DNA from: Rotaria sordida
Lineage: Eukaryota > Rotifera > Eurotatoria > Philodinida > Philodinidae
Length of the DNA: 64,000 nt
NCBI GenBank assembly: GCA_905250125.1
Contig: CAJNOL010000369.1
Span: 85,648 to 149,647 of the forward strand
Reading direction: 5' to 3'
The notes under the pieces were generated by a model. That model ran no database searches and was not told where the DNA came from. It was given only the letters and a program-made list of their open reading frames with translations. Every line of letters starts with the position of its first letter. Position 1 is the stretch's first letter. This document shows, piece after piece, positions 34,823 through 44,854 of the stretch. The translations under genes were made by a program, and so were the position numbers.

Positions 34823-37801
34823 ATGATGGATGATAAAACTCTCCCGACTATAACTGATAGTTTGACAAGGAAACAAAAGACGATTTGTCGAGTGAGTATT
34901 ATTGTTATTGTGTTGGTTATTTGTTCTGTTGCTATTATTCTTCCACCTCTATTCTTGCGTGTATTTCGTCAAAATTCATCAAGTTGTAAGTCATGTTTTC
35001 AATAAGAATTGATAAATAGATCTTTAGTTTGGCATTTGTCTTTTTATTTTTATTGAAGCTTCCAGCGTAACGAATTTGTTCGTATCTGCTTGCTCATCAG
35101 ACACATGTATCGGTAAAGAGACACAATATCGCACATCGATTATTACTGCTTTATATCCTTTTGATGGAAATATGAATGATTTTAGTGGATATTTTATTGG
35201 AATCGCTTATGGTTTACCTATACCAGGATATGCTACTGCAACGAATTATATCCGTCAATCAATTGATTTGGATCCAACCAATCAACAATATATTCGTATC
35301 TCATATGTCAACTTGAACCAACAAATTTTTACTATTCAATTATGGTTTCTTATACGATCTTCTGCAAGTTTAGTTGATTTTGGTATATTTAGTCAATGTG
35401 GTTCAGATTTAATTTGTTTGTCCATAAGTATACATAATTTTCGTGTAACATTATCGTTCGATTCGTTACGAAGTAATGTAAGTACATTGCTTGGTGGATC
35501 AATACTTTCAAGAAGTTACTGGTATCATTTAACTATTGTTTATAATGCTGTACTTCGTCAACAATTGATTTATATTAATGGAAAAATTGATGCTATTGCG
35601 AATGATGTCACGCCATATCAAGGAACATCGTTTGGTGCTACTACCTATATTGGATTGAGCTCTTCAATCAATTATCCATTATCATATTCTCATGGGTAAG
35701 GAAAAAACTATCTCTTGCTGAAATTTCAACTAAAATATTTTTGTCTTCGATATTCAGCTAGAAGATCAATTTCAAATTAACAACCGATTGACAGAATTAA
35801 ATTATCTCTTCTTTTGTTTTTAAGGACGCTTTTACTGCAATAATGTTTTATACTAAAAATCATTACAAAGTTCTAAAAATGAAGTATTTGAAGATGAGTG
35901 TAGAAAATAAGATTATTAAATGCGTTTTCTTTTTGTATTGAATGTCATCTAGATGAAGTTGTTTTCAGAAAGTACACCACAATGTTTTGATAAAAGCCAG
36001 TCTCTATGTCACTGTTTAGTTTATCATCATTCTTTTTTCTGTATTATCCATTGACAATAAATAGATCAGTTTTTTTTTTATCAAACTTTAAGAAAGAAAT
36101 TGTCTCTCAGTACTCGTAGTTAAATATATTTAATCGGCGTTCAAAAAGAGAAAGATAAGTCCGTTTTCGTTCTATAACTTCGTCTGAATATATTCAAGCT
36201 TGATTCACGCATGACAATTTCCATTAGAGACAGTGTTTCAAGTATGTATGCACCAGTATTTTTTTTGGTTAAAAAAGAGTTTTCTTTGGCAAAAACAACG
36301 GTTTTTTTAAAAAATTTGCTCAAAGATTTTTGGGACCGAGTAATTCGAATCTGTCCATGGTTTGTCCAAATTTTTGAGTTGATTTTTTTGGTTTGAGAAA
36401 GAACTTTTGTTGGAAAAACGACGATTTTTTTTTATATTAAACTTACCGAAATCATAGGAATATGATATCTCTTGAGTACGAAAACTCACCTTAAAAATTT
36501 CCAAAAAAGCCACCTATATATTCAAATTCTTCAATCTCGAAAATCTTTGATCAAACTTTTTACTGTGCAAAGCACTATATAATAGTCGATCGCGAGTTTT
36601 TTCTTTCTCGATATCAAAATCGTCAATTTTATGGCGCAACCATCTATAAAAATATCAACTATGTTTATTGTTTATCTTTAATTAAAAGTCAAATTGATTT
36701 TCGATTTGATTCGGATGTAATCACTTTAAATGTTACTTAATTATCATCAAAAATCATACAAAATTTTCTAAAAACTTATTATAAGAAAAATCATTTAGCA
36801 TTTCGATTCTCTTGAGTACTTTGTTTAGTACGAGTTCATCTCCATCAAATAATTAAGAAATTCTATCTCAAGAGAAACTAGCGGATTTGTGTATAGCAAC
36901 ATGATTTTCTTCATGAATTGGCATTTTGACTCATTCGAAATTTTTATTATTCCATAAACGATAAGATTAGTTTGTGAATGCGTGCTTCGCATCGAATTTG
37001 CATCACGGACTGAGCCTATATGCCATCTAGTTTTTAATGTTTTGAGACTTTTTCTGTTATTTATCTAGATTTATTGATCATTTTACAATATCAGCTGGTG
37101 TTGCTCGAACTGCATGTCAAATCTACAATGATGCTACACTTATTACATATTATCCGTTTGATACAACAGATGCATTACTTGATCGTAGTGTTAATTTGAT
37201 CCACGGTATTGCATTTGATTTAACGACAGTTTCATCAGGTCGACTTCAACAAGCGATCTCTTTTAAAATCAATACAAGTTATTTTCAAGCACAATGTTTC
37301 CCAACAATATGTCCTAGTAGTGTACCTGTATCTGTTTCTCCCTGAGTGAATCCGATGACAATTATTGGTGGTGGTTCATTGATCCATATATCAACTCTTC
37401 AAAATGACACTGGATCTATTTGCTACGATCTTCTAGGCTTTACAACTGCTGGTATGTTACTCGGTCAATTAATGACAAGTCCGACAACTCTTATCAATAC
37501 TCAAGGTGTAATATTGCCGTTAAATACTTGGACTCATATAGCCATTGTTTATTTAAATACAAATGGCTTTCGTCTATTTATCAATGGACAATTAATTGAC
37601 GCTGTATCAGGATCGATGACTACTAATCAATTCAGTCTGTATATCACACTTGGTAATAACAGTCCAGGACTTTCTATATCCAGTTCTAGTTGTGTGTCAT
37701 CAACTGTTGTTGCTGGTCCATATCGTGGTGCTATCGATGAATTTCGAATATATAATCGAGAATTAGATGTTCAAGAACTTTGTGTACTTGCCAATATTTA
37801 A
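34823..37801 (+). pseudogene. LamG-like type II membrane protein with one in-frame stop
   Basis: Exons 34823-34985, 35059-35695 and 37069-37801 join in phase (introns 73 and 1373 bp) to 510 codons. A cytosolic tail is followed by a TM segment at about 24-45 (VSIIVIVLVICSVAIILPPL). Two concanavalin-A/LamG-like (jelly-roll) domains follow: about 80-265 (ALYPFDGNMNDFSGYF, FTIQLWFLIRS, LIYINGKID) and about 285-505 (LITYYPFDTTDALLDRSVNL, NTWTHIAIVYLNTNGFRLFI, FRIYNRELDVQELC). Codon 359 (37343-37345) is TGA inside VSP-stop-VNPM, where the first domain and related proteins have Trp (LW, then F or V, then NP-like). Everything after it stays in frame, so this is a very young nonsense mutation, an allelic variant or an assembly error. 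If read through, it would be a glycan- or protein-binding surface receptor. As written it truncates the second domain. Confidence 0.75.
35696..37068. other. long intron of the LamG gene
   Basis: A 1373-bp intron where the family norm here is 50-70 bp. It contains a two-copy direct repeat of about 50 bp (36258-36310 and 36385-36435: TTTTTGG, AAAGA, TTTT, GG, AAAAACGACG-like order). No palindromic MITE could be recognised in it, so the cause of the expansion is unclear. Confidence 0.4.
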
Positions 37802-37823
37802 TATCTATTAGTAGTTACTCATA

Positions 37824-37969
37824 GAGGGTGTAGGTGTGGGCGTGGGAGTGCATGAATGCGGATGAGGATGTGGGTGTCTTACGAAACCATCTACACCACA
37901 CCGGTACCCACACTCACACTCACAACCACATCACACACACCTACATCCACACACAGACACCCACACCCG
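37824..37969. repeat. GT/CA hairpin 11 (largest)
   Basis: The left arm runs 37824-37878 (GAGGGTGTAGGTGTGGGCGT then GAGTGCATGAATGCGGATGA and GGATGTGGGTGTC), and the right arm 37889-37969 (CTACACCACACCGGTACCCA and many CACACCCACAC words). It begins 23 bp after the LamG stop codon. The right arm is longer and more regular than the left, approaching a CCCACA tandem array. Confidence 0.7.
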
Positions 37970-38539
37970 TATTGTTGAACTTCACTTTGATATTACATAA
38001 ACGATACTTCATGTCGAAATATTACTTCGTTTGGTTGTACCGTTCTACAGCTGTATTTTTCAATAGCGACGAATGGCCAGATCAACCATCAATATTTTTT
38101 CACTGGAGGCAGCCCTCAACATAAGTAACAAAATGCACTATTTGAAGTTTATCTGTCATCCAAGAAAGGACACCTCACATAAGCACATATCTTCACTGAA
38201 ATATTAATTTTGAATGTATGTCAGACGTATCACAAATGTTTCAAATTAGCATGTATTCGCATTGCGTTTGCACATGCAACGAAAGTACTATGAAATCGTT
38301 ATGAGTTCACGATGTTCCTTTGATTTCAAAGAGATACGTTCATAATTGTGTTTTACAAAAGGTGTTCTTATATTCAAAATGAAAGAGACAAAATGTTTCG
38401 ATTTCTTTTTTTTTTATCAAAGTCAATATGTTTTCCTTTAGGTAGATATCGGCGCATGGCGTGTTTGTTGCTTTATTTGAAGGTAATTATATAGACATCA
38501 ACCGAATTCTTTTAGGTGTAGTATCAAATTTTCTTTGAT
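37970..38539. other. intergenic, upstream of the methyltransferase
   Basis: AT-rich spacer; no motif named with confidence. Confidence 0.35.
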
Positions 38540-39522
38540 ATGGCTAAATATAGAAACAACATGGCACAATTCACCGATACATTCTTTATAACCGATGGTG
38601 GTCTAGAAACGATTCTAATTTTTGATGAAGGTATAGAACTTCCAGAATTTGCTGCATTCGTTCTATTCAAGGACGAAGACAAACGTGAATGGATGAGAAA
38701 TTATTTATGCACGTATGTGAGGATGGCTCGAAAATATCATATTGGATTCATATTACAAAGTGTAACATGGCGTGCCAATCCTGAGTGGATGCGAAAACTT
38801 GGATATTCTGATGAAGATATCGTTAATATGAATCGTCAGGCTATCGAATTGCTGTACGATATTCGCAATGAATATGAAACGGAAAAGTCTCCGATCATAA
38901 TTAGTGGATGTATTGGTCCGCGCGGGGATGGTACCATCCAGCGGTGGTCATGTCGGCCGAACAAACTCAAGCATATCATGCAATACAAATCGGTATTATT
39001 AGTCAAACAAACACAGATGTCATAAAGGCTATGACTATAAATTATCCTGAAGAAGCAATTGGAATTACTCGAGCTACTAAAGCATTTGGTATGCCCGTAG
39101 TGATCTCGTTTACGGTTGAAGCTGACGGTCGATTACCGAACGGACAGACGTTGAAGGAAGCAATCGAACTTGTTGATAATACTACTCAAAATGGACCCGC
39201 TTATTATATGATAAATTGCGCACATCCAATTTGTTTTTCACATGTTCTAAATTCTGAAGAATCGTGGGTAGCAAGGATTCATGGTGTGAGAAGCAATGCA
39301 TCGACGAAGAGTCATGCTGAGCTTAATGAATGTAAAGAACTTGATTCAGGTAATCCAGTCGAATTCGATGAACAAAATCGAGCACTTTTATTCAAGTTGA
39401 AAAATTTGAATGTCTTCGGTGGATGTTGTGGAACAGATCATCGTCATATTGAAGAAGTTTGCAAACAATGTATCGATGCATTCAATCGACTAAAACATGC
39501 TCATCGTACTGAAATTATCTAA
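38540..39522 (+). pseudogene. homocysteine S-methyltransferase, one-base frameshift
   Basis: Betaine/S-methylmethionine-type homocysteine methyltransferase fold. The first frame covers residues 1-131 (TDGGLETILIFDEGIELPEF at about 19-38; QSVTWRANPEWMRKLGYSDE; ISGCIGPRGDG). At about 38932 one base is missing: GDG should be followed by YHP, and the protein resumes in the next frame (YHPAVVMSAEQTQAYHAIQI, continuing to 39522). The zinc ligands are present: Cys in MINCAHP and the pair in FGGCCGTDHRH. Adding one base to the 983-nt span gives 327 codons, the usual family length. The enzyme would regenerate methionine from homocysteine using S-methylmethionine or a related donor. There are no introns. 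The nearest relatives are probably bacterial-type, so horizontal origin is plausible. A recent loss, allele difference or sequencing error cannot be told apart here. Confidence 0.85.
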
Positions 39523-39928
39523 GTACAAACGATTATGAAGAGAAAAATTTTAAACAAAAATAAATTACGAATCGTAATCGAAATGTAGCTAAGCAATCGC
39601 CACAAATGAAGAATTTATTTCACGCCTCACGAAATGCTATGGTAAAGTCAATCAGTTCACATCAGCACAATTCCACCGGAAAAAACTCTGAAAGAAACTC
39701 CTTCAGATCTTGACCGAATATAAGAAAGTTGTGCACGGAGCGAGAAATAGTGATTTAGAAGCAAAACGAACTCTTTCACCCTCACTCAGCACTCTCATCA
39801 TCGTCGTGCACCTGTCTTGAATATGAAAAAAGTTTCATGTGAATCTTACTGAAAGGTCTAGTTCATAACAATCAAAGACCGTAACTTCGAAATCAAAGTC
39901 AGGAACATTTGATTATTTCTCCGCTAGT

Positions 39929-39996
39929 TGGATGTGGGTGTGGATGAAAATATCAATCCTTCTATCACCCATCCTGACCCACGCACACGCACAACC
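39929..39996. repeat. GT/CA hairpin 12, abutting the P450 3' end
   Basis: Left arm GGATGTGGGTGTGGATGA, right arm CACCCATCCTGACCCACGCA then CACGCACAACC, loop about 17 bp. The right arm, read on the minus strand, supplies the last P450-like residues (VVRVRGSG). Confidence 0.6.
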
Positions 39997-40962
39997 AAAT
40001 GTCTTGGACAGCAGATAATCTGTTGTCTGTATCCACTAATATTTTCAGGTGTATCTTCGAATGATACACCACGCTTCATCAGTCCAACGATCATCAATTT
40101 CAGTTCGAATTGTACCAAATCTTAGCTCAAACATGCACGATGTCCGCCATCAAAAGTAACCATTGCATAGGGATGATGATTTTTATCTTCGAACAAAAAT
40201 CGTTCAGGAATAAATTCAGTTGGATCACGATGAATCGATACACCATCGACTACTGCATCACGTATGGCTCTACGTGTTGTAATACCGATCACAGGTGCTA
40301 ATCGAAGGACCTGAAGAAAAAAATTTCAGAATAGCAATCGATAACAAGATAGATGAGCAAATCTCTTACGTGACACAATCGTAGTAAACAAGTGATTCGA
40401 GTGTTTCTATACTCAGCGATGATGAATGTGCATTGTCTCCCATGACAAGGTCATGTTCTTTGAGTTCTTGTTTAATTCTTTGTTGAACTCGAGGATGTTT
40501 GCTCATATAGAACATGAACCATGAGAGCGCTTTTGACGTTGTTTCGGTACCGGCTGTGATAGCCATGAGAACTTCATCAAATATTTCTGTCTGAATCAGA
40601 CTAGATGATATTTGTTCATCATTCGCTTGTTCATTGAGTGATGAAACAAGAGGTGTAATTAAATTTTTCGGTCGTTGACTTTCACAATCATTATGTTTAT
40701 TTTGTTCTTGTTCAACAATTTGTTCGGATAATTCACGAAGAATTCTATGTGCACGTTGATATTTCCAATTCAATTTTAAATATAATTTACCTAGCCATTG
40801 TGGTAGTCATGCTGTCATCATAAACTGACTTGCATAGTATACGAAATCCTGAAGAGCACATGCGCACGATGAATCGATTTGAGCTTCGAGATCATGATCC
40901 AATGCAATGAATGCAATAATATTCATAAATAATGATTGACATCGAAGTGTCAAATCTTTATA

Positions 40963-42565
40963 CAAGTGTTTGCAAAAAAACTGGGAAACCTTCTTCCACA
41001 GATATCTTCTTCTATACCAGTGCTCTTCAAATTGTTTTATAGTGTAGTAGATAGCCCATGAAAAGTGCTATACAACAATATAATTTCATATTCTTTTGAT
41101 TGACTTCTAAAAAAGATATTATACAAGTATCTCGTTTCCTTGGCCACACCAGAGTTATTCGTTATATATATTTCAACTTTTTTGACTTTTTCATCTGAAA
41201 AATGTTGCGATTCATCAGTCTTTTTTTTCTGAATTTCTTCTCTAAATATTATATTGAAGTATTTACAATAGAACTCGCCCATTTTGTTATACAATATTTC
41301 TTCAAACAAAAGTCCTCTCAAAGTTTTGCGTAGGAATTCACAGCCTACAACGAGTAATATCGAATATTATAGTTCAATATTTTATTCGTTCACCTGTGCT
41401 ATCGATAAGAGACAAACATCGTTTTTTCATCGATATCACAAAATTTTTCACAACATTAATATTAATAGTTTCGAATTCTTCAGCTACACATAGTTCGAGC
41501 TCATCAGTATTTGTTGGTTTTCTTTTCTTTACGTTGCGTTTCACGATCGACCAGATATTTTCGATGGTCATTGTAATAACTGTAACACATTCTCGTCGAT
41601 AAATTTTTGACAAATGTTAGTCGTGTGTTTGGGATCATTGTCCTGCTGCAGACGCCAATTTCGACCAAATTGATCTAAAAACGAAAGAATATACAAGTAA
41701 CACTGCATTATTTTCTTTCCTTACTCACGTGTAGCAGCTGGAAGAAGATAATCTTCAAGGATAGAAACATAATAGGAACCATCGAGATTGCATCGAAATG
41801 TGTGGCATGTCAATACATCTTTCACACTTATTGCACCTCAAACATGAACCTTTTGACGATTTTTAGGTGAGCATTTAAATTCGTGATTGGGATTTTTCGT
41901 CCACTGGCGAATTGTATTACGAAAAAGGTGGAATGAGGATTCATCTGTAAATATTGTATTATTGAAATCATCATTTATATGCTTCTTGGCCCATTGTACA
42001 TGTCGTTATTTTTCATCCGATGTTAACATGTGAGTTGATTGAGGTAAAACATATTTATAACCATATTCGTGAAGGTGACGACTAATTGTTGATATAGACA
42101 CTGATTTCTGGTGCATTTTCGATAAATTTTCTTTTATTTCGTTAAGAGTTGTTTCATTGTTATTCCGAATGTATTGGTCAATAGCTTTTTTTTCTTTTCC
42201 ACCAAGAGGACGTGGTCGACCATTTTCACCTCGATGTTTAAGTGAACCTGATTCTTTTAATTTGTCAATATTGTGATAAATAGTGCTCAGTGGAATGTTT
42301 GTTTCACGATGAATAAGAGAAACAGATCGTATGCCTCAGTTCCAAAAAGAGGAAATTGAAATATGATGAGTTTTCAAGTTACTGGTCGATGGCATAATTG
42401 AATGAATATATATCGAAGATGAAAGAAACTACAATTCTATATATACAACGTGTAGTATATCTGTCGAGGGTTTATCCCGCAAAAAATCACTTTTGTAATT
42501 ACTTATAATAGTAGAGAAACGATTTTTTTAAAAAAATTTTTTCCAAGGTTTTTTGCAAACACCTG
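40963..42565. mobile_element. Tc1/mariner transposon, inactivated
   Basis: Flanked by TA (40961-40962 and 42566-42567). The left end CAAGTGTTTGCAAAAAAACT is the near-perfect inverse of the right end, whose minus-strand reading is CAGGTGTTTGCAAAAAACCT. It is 1603 bp long, and the minus strand encodes a DDE transposase with stops and a deletion. It lies inside the P450 coding region, in the same orientation as the P450. Confidence 0.9.
41374..42395 (-). pseudogene. Tc1/mariner DDE transposase with an internal intron, degenerate
   Basis: Start ATG at 42395 (MPSTSNLKTHHISIS). A helix-turn-helix region follows (SLIHRETNIPLSTIYHNIDK), then the GRPR-like linker ENGRPRPLGGKEKKAIDQYI. First catalytic Asp in IFTDESSFHLF, second in QQDNDPKHTTN, third, Glu, in TIENIWSIVKRN, as in the IS630/Tc1 DDxE family. 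A GT..AG intron of 54 bp (41728-41675) joins ATH to QFGRNW in frame, unusual for this superfamily. Defects: stops after SSFWN, after SDEK, in VHV-stop-GAIS and in LQ-stop-P, plus a deletion of about 22 nt with frameshift just before TIENIWS. Two of the stops replace conserved Trp (TGG to TGA). Not functional. Confidence 0.88.
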
Positions 42566-42879
42566 TATGTCGATCGGAGAATATGGTTCGAGCATGTTCA
42601 GGTAGGCAGAAGACAGGGCATTTTTGTGGACTGACCCAAAGTAAAAAATCGTCACCATACTCTTGTTGATATGCGATGAAAAGTTCATGTCCGGTTTTTC
42701 GGTCCGTTAATAAATCAGAATTAAAAAGCTTTCTGAAAATGATCTGAAGTTTCTGACCAGATGGATCATTGGAAGACGATGAATACTGTCGTTTCAAATA
42801 AATATAGATAAGAACAATCGTAAATGAGGCCAGAGCCAGAGGGAATAGTAGAACTAACATCGATAAAGGTTGAAACAAG

Positions 42880-44506
42880 AAAAGTATATTGTGTGAATAT
42901 ACTTACAACCGAAGCAACGTGAAGAATTACACTTTGTGGTGTCTTCGCTCGATAAAACGTTCTTATCTCTGCAGTGATGTAGAGAGCTGAAGAGATACAG
43001 TTACAACAAGATACGACTTGATTCTGTCATCATAAATAGGCATTGCCCACAACTACCTAACGAGTAAATGACAAAATTGTCTACCATAGATCTTGAAGCT
43101 ACAGTGTGTTACGCTAGACGATCGCATGTGAAGCTATTCCGGCTACCATTGATCGTTATCTTCGGGCTCTGATACTGGTTAGGCACGCCTTCATCACTTC
43201 TACACTATTCTTGTAGGACTCTCTATCACGATGCATTTAACTGCTCAGTCTTTTATTATACGACGCTGTAGCAATCATATTTTTGCTACATCATTAACTC
43301 AGCAGAGATTCAACCAAGAAATTAAATTTTTTGGAGTAGGTAGATGCAGCAATGTGTCCATTATGTAACTAGAGAAAATATATTCTTTTCTAGAAGTGAG
43401 CTCTTGCATAGAAATGGCGACTGTGGGTGTGGGGTGTGGGTACCATTCCTCTCTTTATCCACAACCCACACCCATACCTCTGCTCATGAGAAGACTCGCG
43501 TGTCGCGTGACGTTTTCTTTTGATGTGGGACGTCATTGCTGACTTTGAGCACCCTTGAAAACTGCTTATCTATGTTTGAAATACGTGAAAAACATGGTTA
43601 AAGAATATTTCTGAAGGTTACTTTCGATTTCGGAGTTTCCGAATTTTTTGGGATTTTTGGAATTCTTTTGGATTCTTTTGGATTTTTTCGGATTTAAAAT
43701 CCAAAAAAATCAGCTTTTTCCCCCTTAACCACAGGTTAGTTTTGGATGGAAAAAAAATTCCACTGAAAACTATATGATTAGATGCGGTTTTTCACACTGA
43801 TTCCGAATATCGTATCTATTTTGTTTTACTATTATGCCAGGACAATGGAAATTGCCAAATATGTGCATTTTCTATTGAAAAATCGTCAAAAGTCATCAAA
43901 AATGAGAAGATCTAAGTCCTGTTTCGCACAAGACTCAAAAGTTTTTTGAATATTTTTTTACCATTTGCAGAGAAAAAAGAGCGGCACAACATATGTAAAA
44001 TTCAGCTTAGGATCTCTTGATCCTGTAACACAGTAGCGAATATATTGTTTTATTTGGACTGTTCAAAAGAATCCCTTTTGAATATTGTTGGCTGTATAAA
44101 ACTTGAGTTACTAGACCTTATATTATATCCATATAGCTCATTTTGTTCAGTTTTTAGTTCTCTATCTTCGCATGCAAACCCTGAAAAATTTGAATAATCT
44201 GTTGAAACACAAGTTGGTATATCTTTTATAGAATACTTTTCTTTTTTTTTTTCAAAAATGGTTGATAGTACTAAAAGTCGGTACTAGCTAACTTTTTAAA
44301 GCAAGGATATTAGAACCTAAAATTTTAGGATCGGTGATTTTAGAGATTGGTGCATTGAATGAGCAAAAACAATTTTATCGAGTGCCTCGCATATTAAAAT
44401 GATACTTGTTGTACTCATGGAAGCTCTTTTAAGAGATTGAATACGTTCTAATTGAAATTGTACGTCTTTTCGAATCGAAAACACATATTTTCCCACATCG
44501 AATTCA
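42880..44506. other. intergenic, AT-rich
   Basis: No gene supported. Contains hairpin 13 (43421-43478), a short GGATTCTTTT tandem cluster (about 43640-43710) and a small perfect stem TGTAGCAA/TTGCTACA near 43267-43290. The segment just upstream of the P450 start presumably held its promoter. Confidence 0.35.
43421..43478. repeat. GT/CA hairpin 13
   Basis: Left arm CTGTGGGTGTGGGGTGTGGG (43421-43440), right arm CCACAACCCACACCCATACC, loop about 18 bp. The left arm is the closest in the window to perfect TGTGGG repeats. Confidence 0.7.
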
Positions 44507-44512
44507 CGGTAT

Positions 44513-44715
44513 GTTGACTAAATCTCGAAAACAAAAATCTCAAAGAAAAATCTCGAATAGAATAATATCGAAAAATAAAATTTCGAAAAAATAAAAACTC
44601 GAAAATGTGACATCCCGAAAAGCCAGGTATTCGAAAACAAAAATCTCGAAAAAATGAATAATCGAAAGAAAAATTTTCGAAAAAGTAAAATATCGAACAA
44701 AAAAATATCGAGTCG
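44513..44715. repeat. left terminal arm of the MULE, CTCGAAAA array
   Basis: About a dozen degenerate units of roughly 12-18 bp, each with TCGAAAA preceded by an A/T-rich spacer (AAATCTCGAAAACAAAAAT pattern). It is inverted relative to the array at 46745-46984. Such subterminal arrays typically bind transposase; that role here is inference. Confidence 0.7.
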
Positions 44716-44854
44716 CTAGTAATATACAATATGATTAAAATTATCAGATAGCATCCAAATACAATAGAAATTTTATTCTTAAAGTTTATAACAATAAATG
44801 GATAAAATAAATAAATTGCATTAAGAATAACAAGAGAAGAATTATGAAAAGATA

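Larger units (their letters stand above)
39970..42878 (-). pseudogene. cytochrome P450 pseudogene split by a Tc1/mariner insertion
   Basis: Minus-strand pieces in P450 order. 42878-42568: N-terminal membrane anchor (LVLLFPLALASFTIVLIYIY) and the region up to PEHARTIFSDRH. Then the transposon. Next 40958-40370: LTLRCQSLFMNIIAFIALDH, a TGA, LPQWLGKLYLKLNW, then the I-helix oxygen-binding motif ITAGTETTSKALSWF. After a 59-bp intron, 40310-39970: VLRLAPVIGITTRRAIRDAV, a deletion of roughly 15 residues before DPTEFIPERF, then the haem loop FDGGHRACLS with the conserved Gly after Cys-x changed to Ser and the next codon TAA (40124-40122). The Glu of ExxR is missing at the exon junction, and about 100 residues are lost where the transposon sits. 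Clearly dead. The intact ancestor was a microsomal monooxygenase. Confidence 0.9.

Noticed and set aside
44448-44729. Phe/Arg-rich ORFs in the MULE arms
   Set aside because: Translations of the CTCGAAAA arrays; the same artefact appears inverted at 46815-47156.
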